This document shows, in pieces, positions 8,381 to 17,024 of a stretch of DNA of 64,000 nucleotides. Below the pieces are notes generated by a model. It worked only from the letters and a program-made list of their open reading frames with translations, was not told the origin of the DNA and did not search any database. Positions within the stretch are counted from its first letter, which is position 1. Each line of letters begins with the position of its first letter. A program made the translations under genes and the position numbers. Source of the DNA: Mesorhizobium sp. LHD-90 (lineage in GTDB: Bacteria > Pseudomonadota > Alphaproteobacteria > Rhizobiales > Rhizobiaceae); the NCBI RefSeq assembly GCF_030929505.1, contig NZ_JAVFVV010000012.1:124001-188000 (forward strand), in the 5' to 3' direction.

Positions 8381-9474
8381 CAGGCCGAGGCGCCCACACC
8401 CCCACCCGCCGCTTCGCGGCGACCTCCCCCCTCCAGGGGGAGGTAAGAAGCCCCGCCTGCCTCGGTCAGCAGAAACGCCTCGCCGCAGGCTTTGGCCAGG
8501 TTGCGCACGCGCAGGATATAACTCTGGCGCTCGGTGACGGAGATCACGCCACGCGCGTCGAGCAGGTTGAAGACGTGGCTGGCCTTGATCGCCTGGTCGT
8601 AGGCGGGAAGCACCATGCGGTGCCTGTTTACCCTCCCCTCGAGGGAGAGGGTCGGCGCGTCAGCGCCGGGGTGGGGTGAAGCGTCGTCACCCCCACCCGC
8701 GCCTTCGGCGCGACCTCCCCCCTCAAGGGGGAGGGTCGGCGCGCCGGCCTTCAGCAGCGCCTGGCACTCCTTTTCCGCGTCGTCGAAATGGCGCAGCAGC
8801 ATGGCGGTATCGGCGTGCTCGAAATTGTGGCGCGAATATTCCTGCTCGGCCTGGAGGAAAACGTCGCCATAGGTGACTTTTTCGTCGCCTTCGCGGCCAT
8901 TGAAGTTCAGGTCGTAGACGTTGTCGACGCCCTGCACATACATGGCCAGCCGCTCCAGCCCGTAGGTCAACTCGCCCGAGACCGGCGCGCATTCGATGCC
9001 GCAGACCTGCTGGAAATAGGTGAATTGCGAGACCTCCATGCCGTCGCACCAGCATTCCCAGCCGAGCCCCCAGGCGCCGAGCGTCGGGCTTTCCCAGTCG
9101 TCCTCGACAAAACGGATGTCGTGCAGCAGCGGATCGACGCCGATCGCTTCCAGCGAGCCGAGATACAGTTCCTGGAGGTTCGGCGGGTTGGGCTTCAGGA
9201 TTACCTGGTACTGGTAATAGTGCTGGAGCCGGTTCGGGTTCTCGCCGTAGCGACCGTCCTTGGGCCGGCGCGAGGGCTGCACATAGGCCGCGTTCCAGCG
9301 CTTCGGCCCAAGCGCGCGCAGCGTCGTCGCGGGGTGGAAGGTGCCGGCGCCGACCTCCATGTCGTAGGGCTGCAAAACCACGCAGCCATAGGCCGCCCAG
9401 TAATTGTGCAGCGTGAGAATCAGCCCCTGGAACGAGCGGCTGGGATGCATGTGGTCGGGCAAAGCGGTGGACAA
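8380..9474 (-). CDS. glyQ: glycine--tRNA ligase alpha subunit with repeat insertions
   Basis: GlyQ is the catalytic alpha subunit of the bacterial glycyl-tRNA synthetase. The N-terminal part is fully typical ([56 protein letters not shown]). The length of 364 residues exceeds the usual 290-310. A repeat is read in frame at about residues 245-282, between LLKAG and [12 protein letters not shown], and another forms the C-terminal tail from about residue 343. TTG 9474 behind a GAGG is the longest start; the ATG at 9450 begins just before the conserved block. DUF559 and glyS follow in the same operon. Confidence 0.95.
   Translation of the reverse strand: MSTALPDHMHPSRSFQGLILTLHNYWAAYGCVVLQPYDMEVGAGTFHPATTLRALGPKRWNAAYVQPSRRPKDGRYGENPNRLQHYYQYQVILKPNPPNLQELYLGSLEAIGVDPLLHDIRFVEDDWESPTLGAWGLGWECWCDGMEVSQFTYFQQVCGIECAPVSGELTYGLERLAMYVQGVDNVYDLNFNGREGDEKVTYGDVFLQAEQEYSRHNFEHADTAMLLRHFDDAEKECQALLKAGAPTLPLEGGGRAEGAGGGDDASPHPGADAPTLSLEGRVNRHRMVLPAYDQAIKASHVFNLLDARGVISVTERQSYILRVRNLAKACGEAFLLTEAGGASYLPLEGGGRREAAGGGVGASA
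8391..8446. repeat. palindromic repeat forming the glyQ C-terminal tail
   Basis: A GCCGCTTCGCGGCGACC arm is joined to the CCTCCCCCCTCCAGGGGGAGG hairpin. It encodes the last 20 or so GlyQ residues, rich in Gly, Glu and Arg. Confidence 0.8.
8629..8738. repeat. palindromic repeat pair inside glyQ
   Basis: Two inverted hairpins (CCCTCCCCTCGAGGGAGAGGG and CCTCCCCCCTCAAGGGGGAGG) carry GGCGCGTCAGCGCC and GCGCCTTCGGCGCG arms. The pair is read in frame by glyQ. Confidence 0.85.
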
Positions 9475-9555
9475 CGGAGCCTCGTCGGCGGGCTGGAAAA
9501 GGTGGCCCCGTCCTAGAGTTCCCCGCAGAGAGCGTCAAGTTTGACGCCGGCCTTG

Positions 9556-10017
9556 TCAAAGCAGGCGGGCGTCCAATTCGAATGACTCGATCCTCTCTAT
9601 CGTGATCGCCGTCGCTGCCGGGTGGCGGTGGTTGATGATCAGGTTCTGGTCCGGGCTGTCGGCGATAGGAACAATCGCCGAAGGAACGAACAGAATTGCA
9701 GCCTCCAGCCCGGCCAGCCATTCGTCGCCTATGCGCTGCGTTTCCGCTTCTCTCCGTCGCCAATCTTGCGGAAGACTATCCAGAGTGCGGCGCGCGGACG
9801 GAACATCGTCCGGCACATCATATGCCACCATCGCCAGCAGCGGCAGAAGTGTCAGGTCTTCAACGTGAACGAGCTTTTCCAGCACGCAAAGCGATGGCGA
9901 GGTGGCAGCGTAGGTCACCGGACGTCCGACCGTATTCCATCGTCCGTCGAAGCGCAGGCCGTAGCCGCCGTCGAACGCTTGCGCGAATTGCAAGGTCGAA
10001 AGCCGCCACAGTCGCAT
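9556..10017 (-). CDS. RES-domain toxin, NAD+ phosphorylase family
   Basis: This 153-residue RES protein is expected to be the toxin of a RES/Xre pair; characterised members degrade NAD+. The conserved front is visible as RLWRLST and then FDGRWNTVGRPVTYAATSPS, holding the Arg and Tyr of the site, followed by LEKLVH with the conserved Glu. Its ATG overlaps the TGA of the upstream antitoxin gene by one base, the usual operon order for this class. Activity and the exact target are inferred from the family. Confidence 0.88.
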   Translation of the reverse strand: MRLWRLSTLQFAQAFDGGYGLRFDGRWNTVGRPVTYAATSPSLCVLEKLVHVEDLTLLPLLAMVAYDVPDDVPSARRTLDSLPQDWRRREAETQRIGDEWLAGLEAAILFVPSAIVPIADSPDQNLIINHRHPAATAITIERIESFELDARLL

Positions 10018-10460
10018 CAGGCGGCGGCACCCCAGGCGATCTTCCCGAGGATGGTTTCGATGACGCGCGCGCCGGCCTCGGTCTGCGCCACCGTCAGCGG
10101 CGCTTCGCCGCCCAGTTCGACCAATTCCTTACGCAGCCAGCGGTTCGCCTTGCCGGCATCGGCGAACGTCTCTTCCGCGAGCGACTGGATGCGCACCAGC
10201 CGGACGGCGCGATCGGATTCCTCGACCGTCAACGGCTGGTTCTTTTCGGCGCGGTGCCTGCGCGTGCGCTGCGGGATGACGAAACGCTCGATCTCCTGCT
10301 CGCTGAGACCAGCCGCCGAAAGACCTTTCAAGGCGGACAGCGGAAGCCGCCGCCGGACCGCCAAGGCCAGATCGGCCTGCGAGCGCACGTCCGTTCCAAG
10401 CACGGTCAGTCCACCGAGCTTGCGCGCAACTTCCTCAACCACTGCATTCGACGCGACCAT
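10017..10460 (-). CDS. Xre/MbcA/ParS-type antitoxin of the RES toxin
   Basis: This 147-residue protein has an N-terminal helical Xre-like region and a C-terminal MbcA/ParS/Xre toxin-binding domain (DUF2384, about residues 90-147, with WLRKELVELGGEAPLTVAQT). It neutralises the RES toxin encoded next and should repress the shared promoter. ATG 10460 follows GGAGG at good spacing and is preferred over in-frame starts upstream. The stop overlaps the toxin start in an ATGA arrangement. The leader has short GC-rich inverted repeats but no decisive operator. Confidence 0.88.
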   Translation of the reverse strand: MVASNAVVEEVARKLGGLTVLGTDVRSQADLALAVRRRLPLSALKGLSAAGLSEQEIERFVIPQRTRRHRAEKNQPLTVEESDRAVRLVRIQSLAEETFADAGKANRWLRKELVELGGEAPLTVAQTEAGARVIETILGKIAWGAAA

Positions 10461-10584
10461 GACTTGCCTCCGGCAATCTGCCAAAAAATATAAGGCACCT
10501 TGCCGATCGTGCAAGTCGCGATCCCCATTATTGCAGGGTTGCCCTGGCGGTTGCGTTACGCCTGATATAGGGGACCGGCGAGAG

Positions 10585-10660
10585 GGCCCGGTGGCGAAAT
10601 GGGAACGCTGCGGTCTGCAAAACCGTCATGGAACCGGTTCGACTCCGGTCCGGGCCTCCA
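10585..10660 (+). tRNA. tRNA-Cys (GCA anticodon)
   Basis: A 76-base cloverleaf can be drawn. The acceptor stem GGCCCGG pairs with CCGGGCC, the anticodon loop is TCTGCAAAA with GCA, the T-loop is GGTTCGACTCC, and an encoded CCA follows the discriminator T. It inserts cysteine. It stands alone between the RES/Xre pair and the TPR gene. Confidence 0.97.
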
Positions 10661-10817
10661 GAACAATCGGCCTTAGAGCACGTTTAGTCGGCTTCCAGCG
10701 TCCCAAGGCAAGGGGTCTCTCCTCCCTCGGAAAAGTTGCCCAGGCGGAGTACGGTCGAATGAGAGGTATTTCGGCCGAACTCGGCTGCTGAAGCCCGGCG
10801 GAACCGGCCCTTCTGGC

Positions 10818-12596
10818 CTATCCCTTTTTGTCCGGATCCGCCGCCTTCGGCGCCGGCTGAGCAGGCGCTTCCAAGGCGGTCTTGCCCTCCAGTGGCGGCA
10901 GGCCTTCCTTCAGCTTCTTCTGTACCGAAAGCAATATGTCCGGCTCCGGCTTCAGGTCGCGGGCGTGGCTCCACTGGAAGGTAGCCTCCAGCTTGCGGCC
11001 GACACGCCAGTAGGCGTCGCCGAGATGGTCGTTGAGCACCGGATCGTCGGGCTTCAGCGACACGGCGCGCTCAAGCTCCACCACCGCCTCGTCGAAACGC
11101 TTGAGCCGGTAATAGGCCCAGCCGAGGGAGTCGACGATGTAGCCGTCGCTGGGGCGCAGATCGACGGCCTTGCGGATCAGGTCGAGGCCTTCGTTCAGGT
11201 TGATGTTCATATCGACCCAAGAATAGCCGAGATAGTTCATCACCTGCGGCTGGTCGGGGAACAGCTCCAGCGCCTTGCGGAAGTTCGGCTCGGCTTTCGG
11301 CCACTGCTTCAGCCGCTCATAGGAGATGCCGCGCTGGTAGAAGACGTTCCAGTTGGCATTGGTCGGCTCGTTCAGCCGCGCCACGGCGCGGTCGTAGTTT
11401 TCGGCCGCCGATTTGTAGTCCTCCTTGGAGGCATAGACGCCGCCCAGCGCCAGATAGGCGCGCATGTCGTCGGGCTCGGCGTCGATCAGCTTCTTGAGCC
11501 GGCCGATCGCCTCTTCGTGGCGCTTCAAGTCGGCGAGGTTGAGACAAAGCTGCAGCTCCGCCGCGCGCTTCAGCGGCGACGTCGCCGGAATCCGCTCATA
11601 GAGCGAGATCGCCTGTTCGGAATCCTCCTGCTGCTCGGCCACCGAGGCCAGTTGCAGCAGCACCGCGTCGCTGTCGGGGCGCAGCACCAGCGCAAGCTGC
11701 AAATAGAGTTTCACGAAGGGCTCGCCGCCGCCGCGGTTGAGCGCGGCTCCCAGGTCGAGCAGCACCTCGCTGGCGCCGTCGGCCGGCGTCGACACGATCG
11801 GCTCGACCTTTTCGCCCTTCTCGATCTTCGCCCTCAGCGCCACCAGCGGCAGGCGGCCGGCTGCGAATTCGTCGGCCTTACCCAGAACCTCCAGCGCCTT
11901 GTCCTTGTCGCCGCTGCGAGCCAGGAAGCTTGCGTAGGCCTCCGCGGACCGCAGCCAGGTCTCGGGCGCCGCACTGCCGGCCGCGACATTGTCGAAGGTC
12001 GCCTGATAGGCCTCGGCCGCCTGGTCGTTCAGCCCGGCATATTCGGCGATCAGCGCCTGGTGGTAAGAAGCGAAAAGCTCGAACCATTCCGGCCCGTCCA
12101 GCTTCTCCAGATCGGCGACGGCTTCGGCGCCATCCTTCTGGCCGGCCTTCGTCCAGGCGGTCATCAGCCCGGTGATCAGCCGGTCGAGGTCGGATTCCAG
12201 CGCCAGCTTCAGCAAGGTGCCGGCCTCGCGAAAATCCTTCTTGCGGATGGCGTCGACCGCCAGCGTGACCCGCGAGAAGCGCTCGACCTCCGGCACGGTC
12301 TTCAGCTTTTCGGCAAACGGCAGCGCCTCGTCAAAGCGGCCGGTGGAGACCAGCGCCAGCATCAGGCTCTGCTGGAGTTGCTGGTTGCCGGGATCGAAAT
12401 CCAGCGCGCGCCGGTAATAGTCGATTGCGCTGCCCATGTCGTTGTCGACCTCGGCGACACGCGCCGCGAGGTAGGCTCCCGTAAAGGAACCGATGGCGAC
12501 AGGCTGGGCCGGGCGATTGGCCAGCGCCGGCGGGCCGACAAGGATCGCCGCGGTGAGCGCCGACACGCTTGCCAGCCAGACGAGACGTTTCCGCAT
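10818..12596 (-). CDS. exported tetratricopeptide-repeat protein
   Basis: This 592-residue protein has a signal peptide (about 1-27, MRKRLVWLASVSALTAAILV...) and many TPR units, clearest at about residues 35-100 and 350-560 (for example AIDYYRRALDFDPGNQQL, AEPNFRKALELFPDQPQV and AVVELERAVSLKPDDPVL). TPR arrays are protein-binding scaffolds; family members in alphaproteobacteria are periplasmic or outer-membrane associated, but the partner is unknown here. ATG 12596 behind AAAGGA places the signal correctly; an in-frame ATG at 12638 would add 14 residues. The C-terminus is Ala/Pro-rich and charged. Confidence 0.88.
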   Translation of the reverse strand: MRKRLVWLASVSALTAAILVGPPALANRPAQPVAIGSFTGAYLAARVAEVDNDMGSAIDYYRRALDFDPGNQQLQQSLMLALVSTGRFDEALPFAEKLKTVPEVERFSRVTLAVDAIRKKDFREAGTLLKLALESDLDRLITGLMTAWTKAGQKDGAEAVADLEKLDGPEWFELFASYHQALIAEYAGLNDQAAEAYQATFDNVAAGSAAPETWLRSAEAYASFLARSGDKDKALEVLGKADEFAAGRLPLVALRAKIEKGEKVEPIVSTPADGASEVLLDLGAALNRGGGEPFVKLYLQLALVLRPDSDAVLLQLASVAEQQEDSEQAISLYERIPATSPLKRAAELQLCLNLADLKRHEEAIGRLKKLIDAEPDDMRAYLALGGVYASKEDYKSAAENYDRAVARLNEPTNANWNVFYQRGISYERLKQWPKAEPNFRKALELFPDQPQVMNYLGYSWVDMNINLNEGLDLIRKAVDLRPSDGYIVDSLGWAYYRLKRFDEAVVELERAVSLKPDDPVLNDHLGDAYWRVGRKLEATFQWSHARDLKPEPDILLSVQKKLKEGLPPLEGKTALEAPAQPAPKAADPDKKG

Positions 12597-12720
12597 TGCA
12601 GTCCTTTCAGGCACGGCGCGCCGCTCGGGATGAATCATCGACCCCTTAAGCGCAGAAGCATGGCCTTTTTGCGGTCCGGGTTCAATCCGCGGAGAATGGC
12701 GACGATTCCCGCAGCCGCGA

Positions 12721-13734
12721 TCAGACCACGCGACTTATGCAGAAATCGATAACGTCGAGCAGCGCCGCCTTCTGCGGCGTGGCGTCGAGCGGCGCCAGCG
12801 CGTCGCGGGCGATGCCGCCGAAATGGCGGGCGCGGACGATCGTATCGGCGATCGCGCCGTGGCGCGTCATCAGCTTCAGCGCCTTGTCCAGCGCCTCGTC
12901 GTCGGCGACGTTGTCCTCGATCGCCTGTTTCCAGAAGGCGCGCTCGGCCGCCGTGCCGCGGCGATAGCAGAGGATCACCGGCAGCGTGACCTTGCCCTCG
13001 CGGAAATCGTCGCCGACATTCTTGCCGAGCTTCTTGGAATCCCCGCCATAGTCGAGCGCGTCGTCGATCAACTGGAAGGCGAGCCCGAGATTCATGCCGT
13101 AGGAGCGCAGCGCCGCACGGTCGGTGCGGGTCGCCCCGGCAACGACCGGGCCGACTTCCGCGGCAGCCGAGAACAGCGCCGCGGTCTTGGCCTTGATCAC
13201 CGAAAAATACTCGTCCTCGGTGGTCTCGAGGTTCTTGGCGGCGGCAAGCTGCATCACCTCGCCCTCGGCGATGATCGAGGCGGCGGTCGACAGGATGTCG
13301 AGGGCGTCCAGCGAGCCCACTTCGACCATCATGCGGAACGCCTGGCCGAGCAGGAAATCACCGACCAGCACGCTCGCCTGGTTGCCCCAGATCATGCGCG
13401 CCGTCTTCCTGCCGCGTCGCAGGTCGCTCTCGTCAACGACGTCGTCGTGCAGCAGCGTCGCCGTGTGCATGAACTCGACGCTGGTGGCGAGTTTCACATG
13501 CGCGTCGCCCGAATAGCCGAACATCTGGGCGGCGGCGAGCGTCAGCATCGGCCGCAGGCGCTTGCCGCCCGACGAGATCAGGTGGTTGGCGATCTCCGGG
13601 ATCATCTCCACGTCCGATCCCGCCTTGGACAGGATCAGCTTGTTGACCTCGGCCATGTCGGCCGAAGTGAGATCGATCAAATCCTTGATCGAGGCTTCGC
13701 GCTTTCCGTCTTCCAGGTTGAGTACGACACCCAA
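12721..13734 (-). CDS. ispB: all-trans polyprenyl diphosphate synthase (octaprenyl/decaprenyl)
   Basis: This 337-residue trans-prenyltransferase makes the long isoprenoid tail of ubiquinone from IPP and a shorter allylic diphosphate. Both aspartate-rich motifs are present: LLHDDVVDESDLRRG (first) and FQLIDDALDYGGD (second), plus the GGKRLRPML IPP-binding segment. The small residues before the first motif suit a long-chain enzyme; relatives in this group usually make C50, so ddsA is an alternative name. The start is TTG 13734 behind GGGAGTG; no ATG precedes the conserved region. Confidence 0.93.
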   Translation of the reverse strand: MGVVLNLEDGKREASIKDLIDLTSADMAEVNKLILSKAGSDVEMIPEIANHLISSGGKRLRPMLTLAAAQMFGYSGDAHVKLATSVEFMHTATLLHDDVVDESDLRRGRKTARMIWGNQASVLVGDFLLGQAFRMMVEVGSLDALDILSTAASIIAEGEVMQLAAAKNLETTEDEYFSVIKAKTAALFSAAAEVGPVVAGATRTDRAALRSYGMNLGLAFQLIDDALDYGGDSKKLGKNVGDDFREGKVTLPVILCYRRGTAAERAFWKQAIEDNVADDEALDKALKLMTRHGAIADTIVRARHFGGIARDALAPLDATPQKAALLDVIDFCISRVV

Positions 13735-13960
13735 AACAGCACTCCCGTCGCCGGCCGGCCGCGCCCAACGGCCTTTTGTCCCACCCCGATTTAGTGCGGC
13801 AAGCGGGCCGAACTCAAGTGGCGAATTGGCGCGGCCGGGGTCTGCCCGGCCGCGCCTGCGTCAAAATAATGCGGCCACGCATCTTGACGGGAGGCCATCA
13901 TTGTTCTCTTGTGATTATCTCATTCATAGGTGAATGTTTCTCCGGTCGCCGATCGGATTT

Positions 13961-13966
13961 GGGAGG
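13961..13966 (+). promoter_or_regulatory. ribosome binding site that fixes the dctP start
   Basis: GGGAGG lies 7 bases before TTG 13974. That TTG opens exactly at the signal peptide, which settles the start against longer in-frame readings. Confidence 0.7.
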
Positions 13967-13973
13967 TCCTATC

Positions 13974-14948
13974 TTGATACGTGTCGTCGCAGCCGCCATT
14001 GCGGCCGTCATTTCCGTTTGCGCAAGCGCATCCGCGCAGGACTACAGCCTGCGTTTCTCCACCTCGCAGGTGAATCCGAACGAGCCCATCGTGCGGGCCA
14101 TGAACACCTTCGCCGAGCGCGTCCAGGAGCGCTCGGGCGGCCGCATCGCCATCACGGTGATGACGGGCGACCAACTCGGGCCGCAGAAGAAGGTGAACGA
14201 GATGGTGATGAGCGGCGCCAGCCTGCTCAGCGCCACCGACTACGGCCAGCTCGGCCAGTTCCTGCCCGATCTCTCCGTTCTCGCCGGGCCCTACGTCTAT
14301 CCGAGCCTGGAGGCCAGCGACCGGCTGTTCGCCTCCGACGTCTACAAGGAACTCTCCGGCAAGCTCGAGGCGCAGGGTCTCAAGATCTTCATGCCGAACG
14401 GCCTGTTCGGCTACCGGCACGTGGTCGCCGACAAGCCGGTGCGCAAGCCCGCCGACCTCGAAGGCGTGACCATCCGCGTCCCGTCCTCGCCGATCATGCT
14501 CGCGACCTTCCGCGGCTTCGGGGCGCGGCCGACCGAGCTGCCCTGGGGCGACGTCTACAACGCGTTGCAGACCGGCGTGGTCGATGCGGCGGAGGCGCCG
14601 TTCGGCTCGATCGTCGGCGCCAAGATCAACGAGGTGCGAAAAGTCATCTCCAAGACGAACCACCAGGCGATGTTCACCGCCTGGGTCACGTCCGCCAGCT
14701 TCTTCAACGGCCTGCCGGAGGATCTTCAGACGATCTTCATGGAGGAAGGCCAGAAGATCGCCGGCGAGCTGACCAAGATGACGCTCGAAACCGACGACGG
14801 TTATGCCAAGCAGCTCGCCGACTCCGGCGTGGAGATCGTCGAGGACGTCGACGTGCCGGCCTTCATGGAAGCCTCGCGCGCCGCTTATGCGTCGGTCCCC
14901 AACCTGACGCCCGGCATCTACGACCGTGTCCAGGAAGCCATGAAGTAG
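13974..14948 (+). CDS. dctP: TRAP transporter substrate-binding protein
   Basis: This 324-residue periplasmic binding protein of the DctP family feeds a C4-dicarboxylate or other organic acid to the DctQM permease encoded next. A signal peptide (about 1-22) is followed by the family fold. The region around PADLEGVTIRVPSSPIM and the LPWGDVYNALQTGVVDAAE segment contain the usual carboxylate-contact positions; the arginine in VTIRV is the likely salt-bridge residue. Translation begins at TTG with a strong GGGAGG site, and a longer reading from 13776 would bury the signal. The ligand cannot be named. Confidence 0.9.
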   Translation: MIRVVAAAIAAVISVCASASAQDYSLRFSTSQVNPNEPIVRAMNTFAERVQERSGGRIAITVMTGDQLGPQKKVNEMVMSGASLLSATDYGQLGQFLPDLSVLAGPYVYPSLEASDRLFASDVYKELSGKLEAQGLKIFMPNGLFGYRHVVADKPVRKPADLEGVTIRVPSSPIMLATFRGFGARPTELPWGDVYNALQTGVVDAAEAPFGSIVGAKINEVRKVISKTNHQAMFTAWVTSASFFNGLPEDLQTIFMEEGQKIAGELTKMTLETDDGYAKQLADSGVEIVEDVDVPAFMEASRAAYASVPNLTPGIYDRVQEAMK

Positions 14949-15051
14949 GGTTCTTTTGGGAGGCCCGCTCGCCGGCCCCCGCCAGACCTCGCACAGAGAG
15001 CTAAAGCCGTCCACGGGCGGCTGACAGCCGCTATCGAACACAGGAAGGCCC

Positions 15052-15564
15052 ATGGCTCTCCAGCCAGAATCCCGCAAACAGGCGTCCCTGCTCAGCCTGG
15101 AACGCGCCGACGAGGCCGTCGGCGTCGTCGCGCTGCTCGCCATCGTCGGCTCCATCCTGTGGGGCGTGGTCAGCCGCTACGTCTTCCCGCAGCCGGCCGC
15201 CTGGACCTACGAGGTCGCCGTCATCGCCTTCGCCTATCTCGTCTTCTTCGGCGCAGTGGCCGGCGTGCGGCTCGGCACGCATGCGGCGATCGAAGGATTG
15301 GTGGCGGCTCTTCCCGCCGGCGGGCAAAAGGCGATCGCCTGGTTCAACTACCTGCTGCTTGCTGCCTTCTTCTTCGCCATGGCGCTGCTTTTCGCCTGGC
15401 AGGCATGGACCGCGCGCAACGTGCACACCATCGCGCTCGACCTGTCGCGGGGCCTGATCTATGCGCCGCTGGCGATCGCCTCGCTCGGCATGCTCGCTCA
15501 ACACCTCGCCGTCATGCGCCCGTGGGTGCCCAGGACGCTCCAGCATGCGGATTCGCTGATATGA
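15052..15564 (+). CDS. dctQ: TRAP transporter small membrane subunit
   Basis: This 170-residue protein has four hydrophobic helices (about 25-45, 55-75, 100-125 and 140-160), as expected of DctQ, which pairs with DctM in the inner membrane. The segment VSRYVFPQPAAWTYEVA is characteristic of the family. It lies about 100 bases after dctP, and its TGA overlaps the dctM ATG. Confidence 0.9.
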   Translation: MALQPESRKQASLLSLERADEAVGVVALLAIVGSILWGVVSRYVFPQPAAWTYEVAVIAFAYLVFFGAVAGVRLGTHAAIEGLVAALPAGGQKAIAWFNYLLLAAFFFAMALLFAWQAWTARNVHTIALDLSRGLIYAPLAIASLGMLAQHLAVMRPWVPRTLQHADSLI

Positions 15565-16874
15565 CCTTGCTGCATCTCGCCGGGCCGGCCGCGCTGGTCG
15601 TGCTGCTGTTCCTGCTGTCGGTGCCCATCACCTGGGCGATGGCGATCGGCGCGCTGTCCTTCTTCCTGCTCAACATGGACATGATCCCGCTGTCCAATTT
15701 CGCGCAGGAATTCGCGGAGGGCAGCCAGTCCATCTCCCTTCTGGCGCTGCCGCTGTTCGTGCTCGCCGGCTGCATAATGAACGCCTCCGGCATCACCCGG
15801 CGGCTGCTCAACCTCGCCGACGTGCTGGTCGGCCACATGACCGGGGCGCTGGCGCAGATGTGCACGGTGCTCGGCACGCTGCTCGGCGGCCTCACGGCTT
15901 CCGCCAACGCCGACGCCGCGATGCTCGCCAAGACGCTAGGCATCGAGATGGCCGAGCGCGGCTATAGCCGCGCCTTCGCCGCCGTCATCACCTCGTCGGC
16001 CGCTATCATCACCAGCCTCATCCCGCCCTCGATCGGCCTGATCGTCTACGGTTTTCTCGCCGAGACCTCTATCGGAAGGCTGTTCGCGGCGGGCGTGGTG
16101 CCGGGGCTGCTGCTTGCCGCCGGCCTGATGGTTACGACGTACTTCATCGCAAAAAAGCGCGGCTACAAGGCGCTGCGCGACAAGCGGGCGACGCGCGCCG
16201 AGGGCTGGCAGGCGCTGGTCGACGGGCTGTGGGCGCTCTCCATTCCCATCGTCATCTTCGCGGGCACGCGCTACGGCCTGTTCACCACCACCGAGGCTGG
16301 CGCCGTGGTGGTGGTCTACGTACTGTTCGTCGCCATCTTCGGCTATCGCGAATTCACCATCCGCCAGATCCCGGAAGTGCTGGCGGAAGCCGTGCGCGAT
16401 TCCGCCGCCGTCATGATCATGATCTGCGCGGCCGCCGCCTTCGGCTTCTATCTCGCCTGGGAGCAAGTGCCGCAGGCGATGTCCGGCTGGCTCGGCGGCA
16501 TCACCGACAACCCGCTGCTGATGCTGCTGCTCATCAATATCGCGCTGATCATCATCGGCACGGCGATCGAGGGGTCGGCGGCCCTCATCATCCTGACGCC
16601 CATGCTGCTGCCGATCATCGACGGCGTCGGCATCGACCGCGTGCATTTCGGCGTCGTCTTCATCGCCAACCTCACCATCGCCGGCATCACGCCGCCGGTC
16701 GGCGGGCTGATGTACATCTCCTCCATGGTGATGCGCGTGCCGATGATGGCCTATGCACGCGAAGTGCTGCCCTATCTCGCCATGATGGCGGTACTGCTGG
16801 TCATCCTCTCCGCCGTGCCGGGCCTGTCGCTCTGGCTGCCGAACCTGGTTTACGGAACCACGGCCGTCCAGTAG
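15561..16874 (+). CDS. dctM: TRAP transporter large membrane subunit
   Basis: This 437-residue permease has about 12 hydrophobic segments. It couples Na+ entry to solute uptake. Typical DctM stretches include LLALPLFVLAGCIMNASGI, the SANADAAMLAKTLGIEMAERGY loop, SAAIITSLIPPSIGLIVYG, and IEGSAALIILTPMLLP with ITPPVGGLMYI near the end. Start ATG 15561 overlaps the dctQ stop (ATGA), which excludes longer readings. It is the last gene of the dctPQM operon. Confidence 0.93.
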   Translation: MTLLHLAGPAALVVLLFLLSVPITWAMAIGALSFFLLNMDMIPLSNFAQEFAEGSQSISLLALPLFVLAGCIMNASGITRRLLNLADVLVGHMTGALAQMCTVLGTLLGGLTASANADAAMLAKTLGIEMAERGYSRAFAAVITSSAAIITSLIPPSIGLIVYGFLAETSIGRLFAAGVVPGLLLAAGLMVTTYFIAKKRGYKALRDKRATRAEGWQALVDGLWALSIPIVIFAGTRYGLFTTTEAGAVVVVYVLFVAIFGYREFTIRQIPEVLAEAVRDSAAVMIMICAAAAFGFYLAWEQVPQAMSGWLGGITDNPLLMLLLINIALIIIGTAIEGSAALIILTPMLLPIIDGVGIDRVHFGVVFIANLTIAGITPPVGGLMYISSMVMRVPMMAYAREVLPYLAMMAVLLVILSAVPGLSLWLPNLVYGTTAVQ

Positions 16875-17024
16875 CGGCACGCCGTTCATGTCGGCGGCCA
16901 TCGGCGTCATGGTCGAAGCCGTTTTGCTGGCACATTAGCAATCGGTTCGCGCCAGCCGAAGCCGATTGCCAAGCCTGTTCGCACATGGCACTCCAGCATC
17001 GGGATGCGAGCGGAGAAGCCCACG

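Noticed and set aside
13776-13973. A longer dctP reading from 13776
   Set aside because: It would put 66 residues before the signal peptide, while TTG 13974 has a GGGAGG site at the right distance.
15936-16910. A 324-residue minus-strand frame across dctM
   Set aside because: It is antisense to a firmly identified TRAP permease, and its His/Asp/Gly-rich makeup is typical of GC-rich frame shadows.
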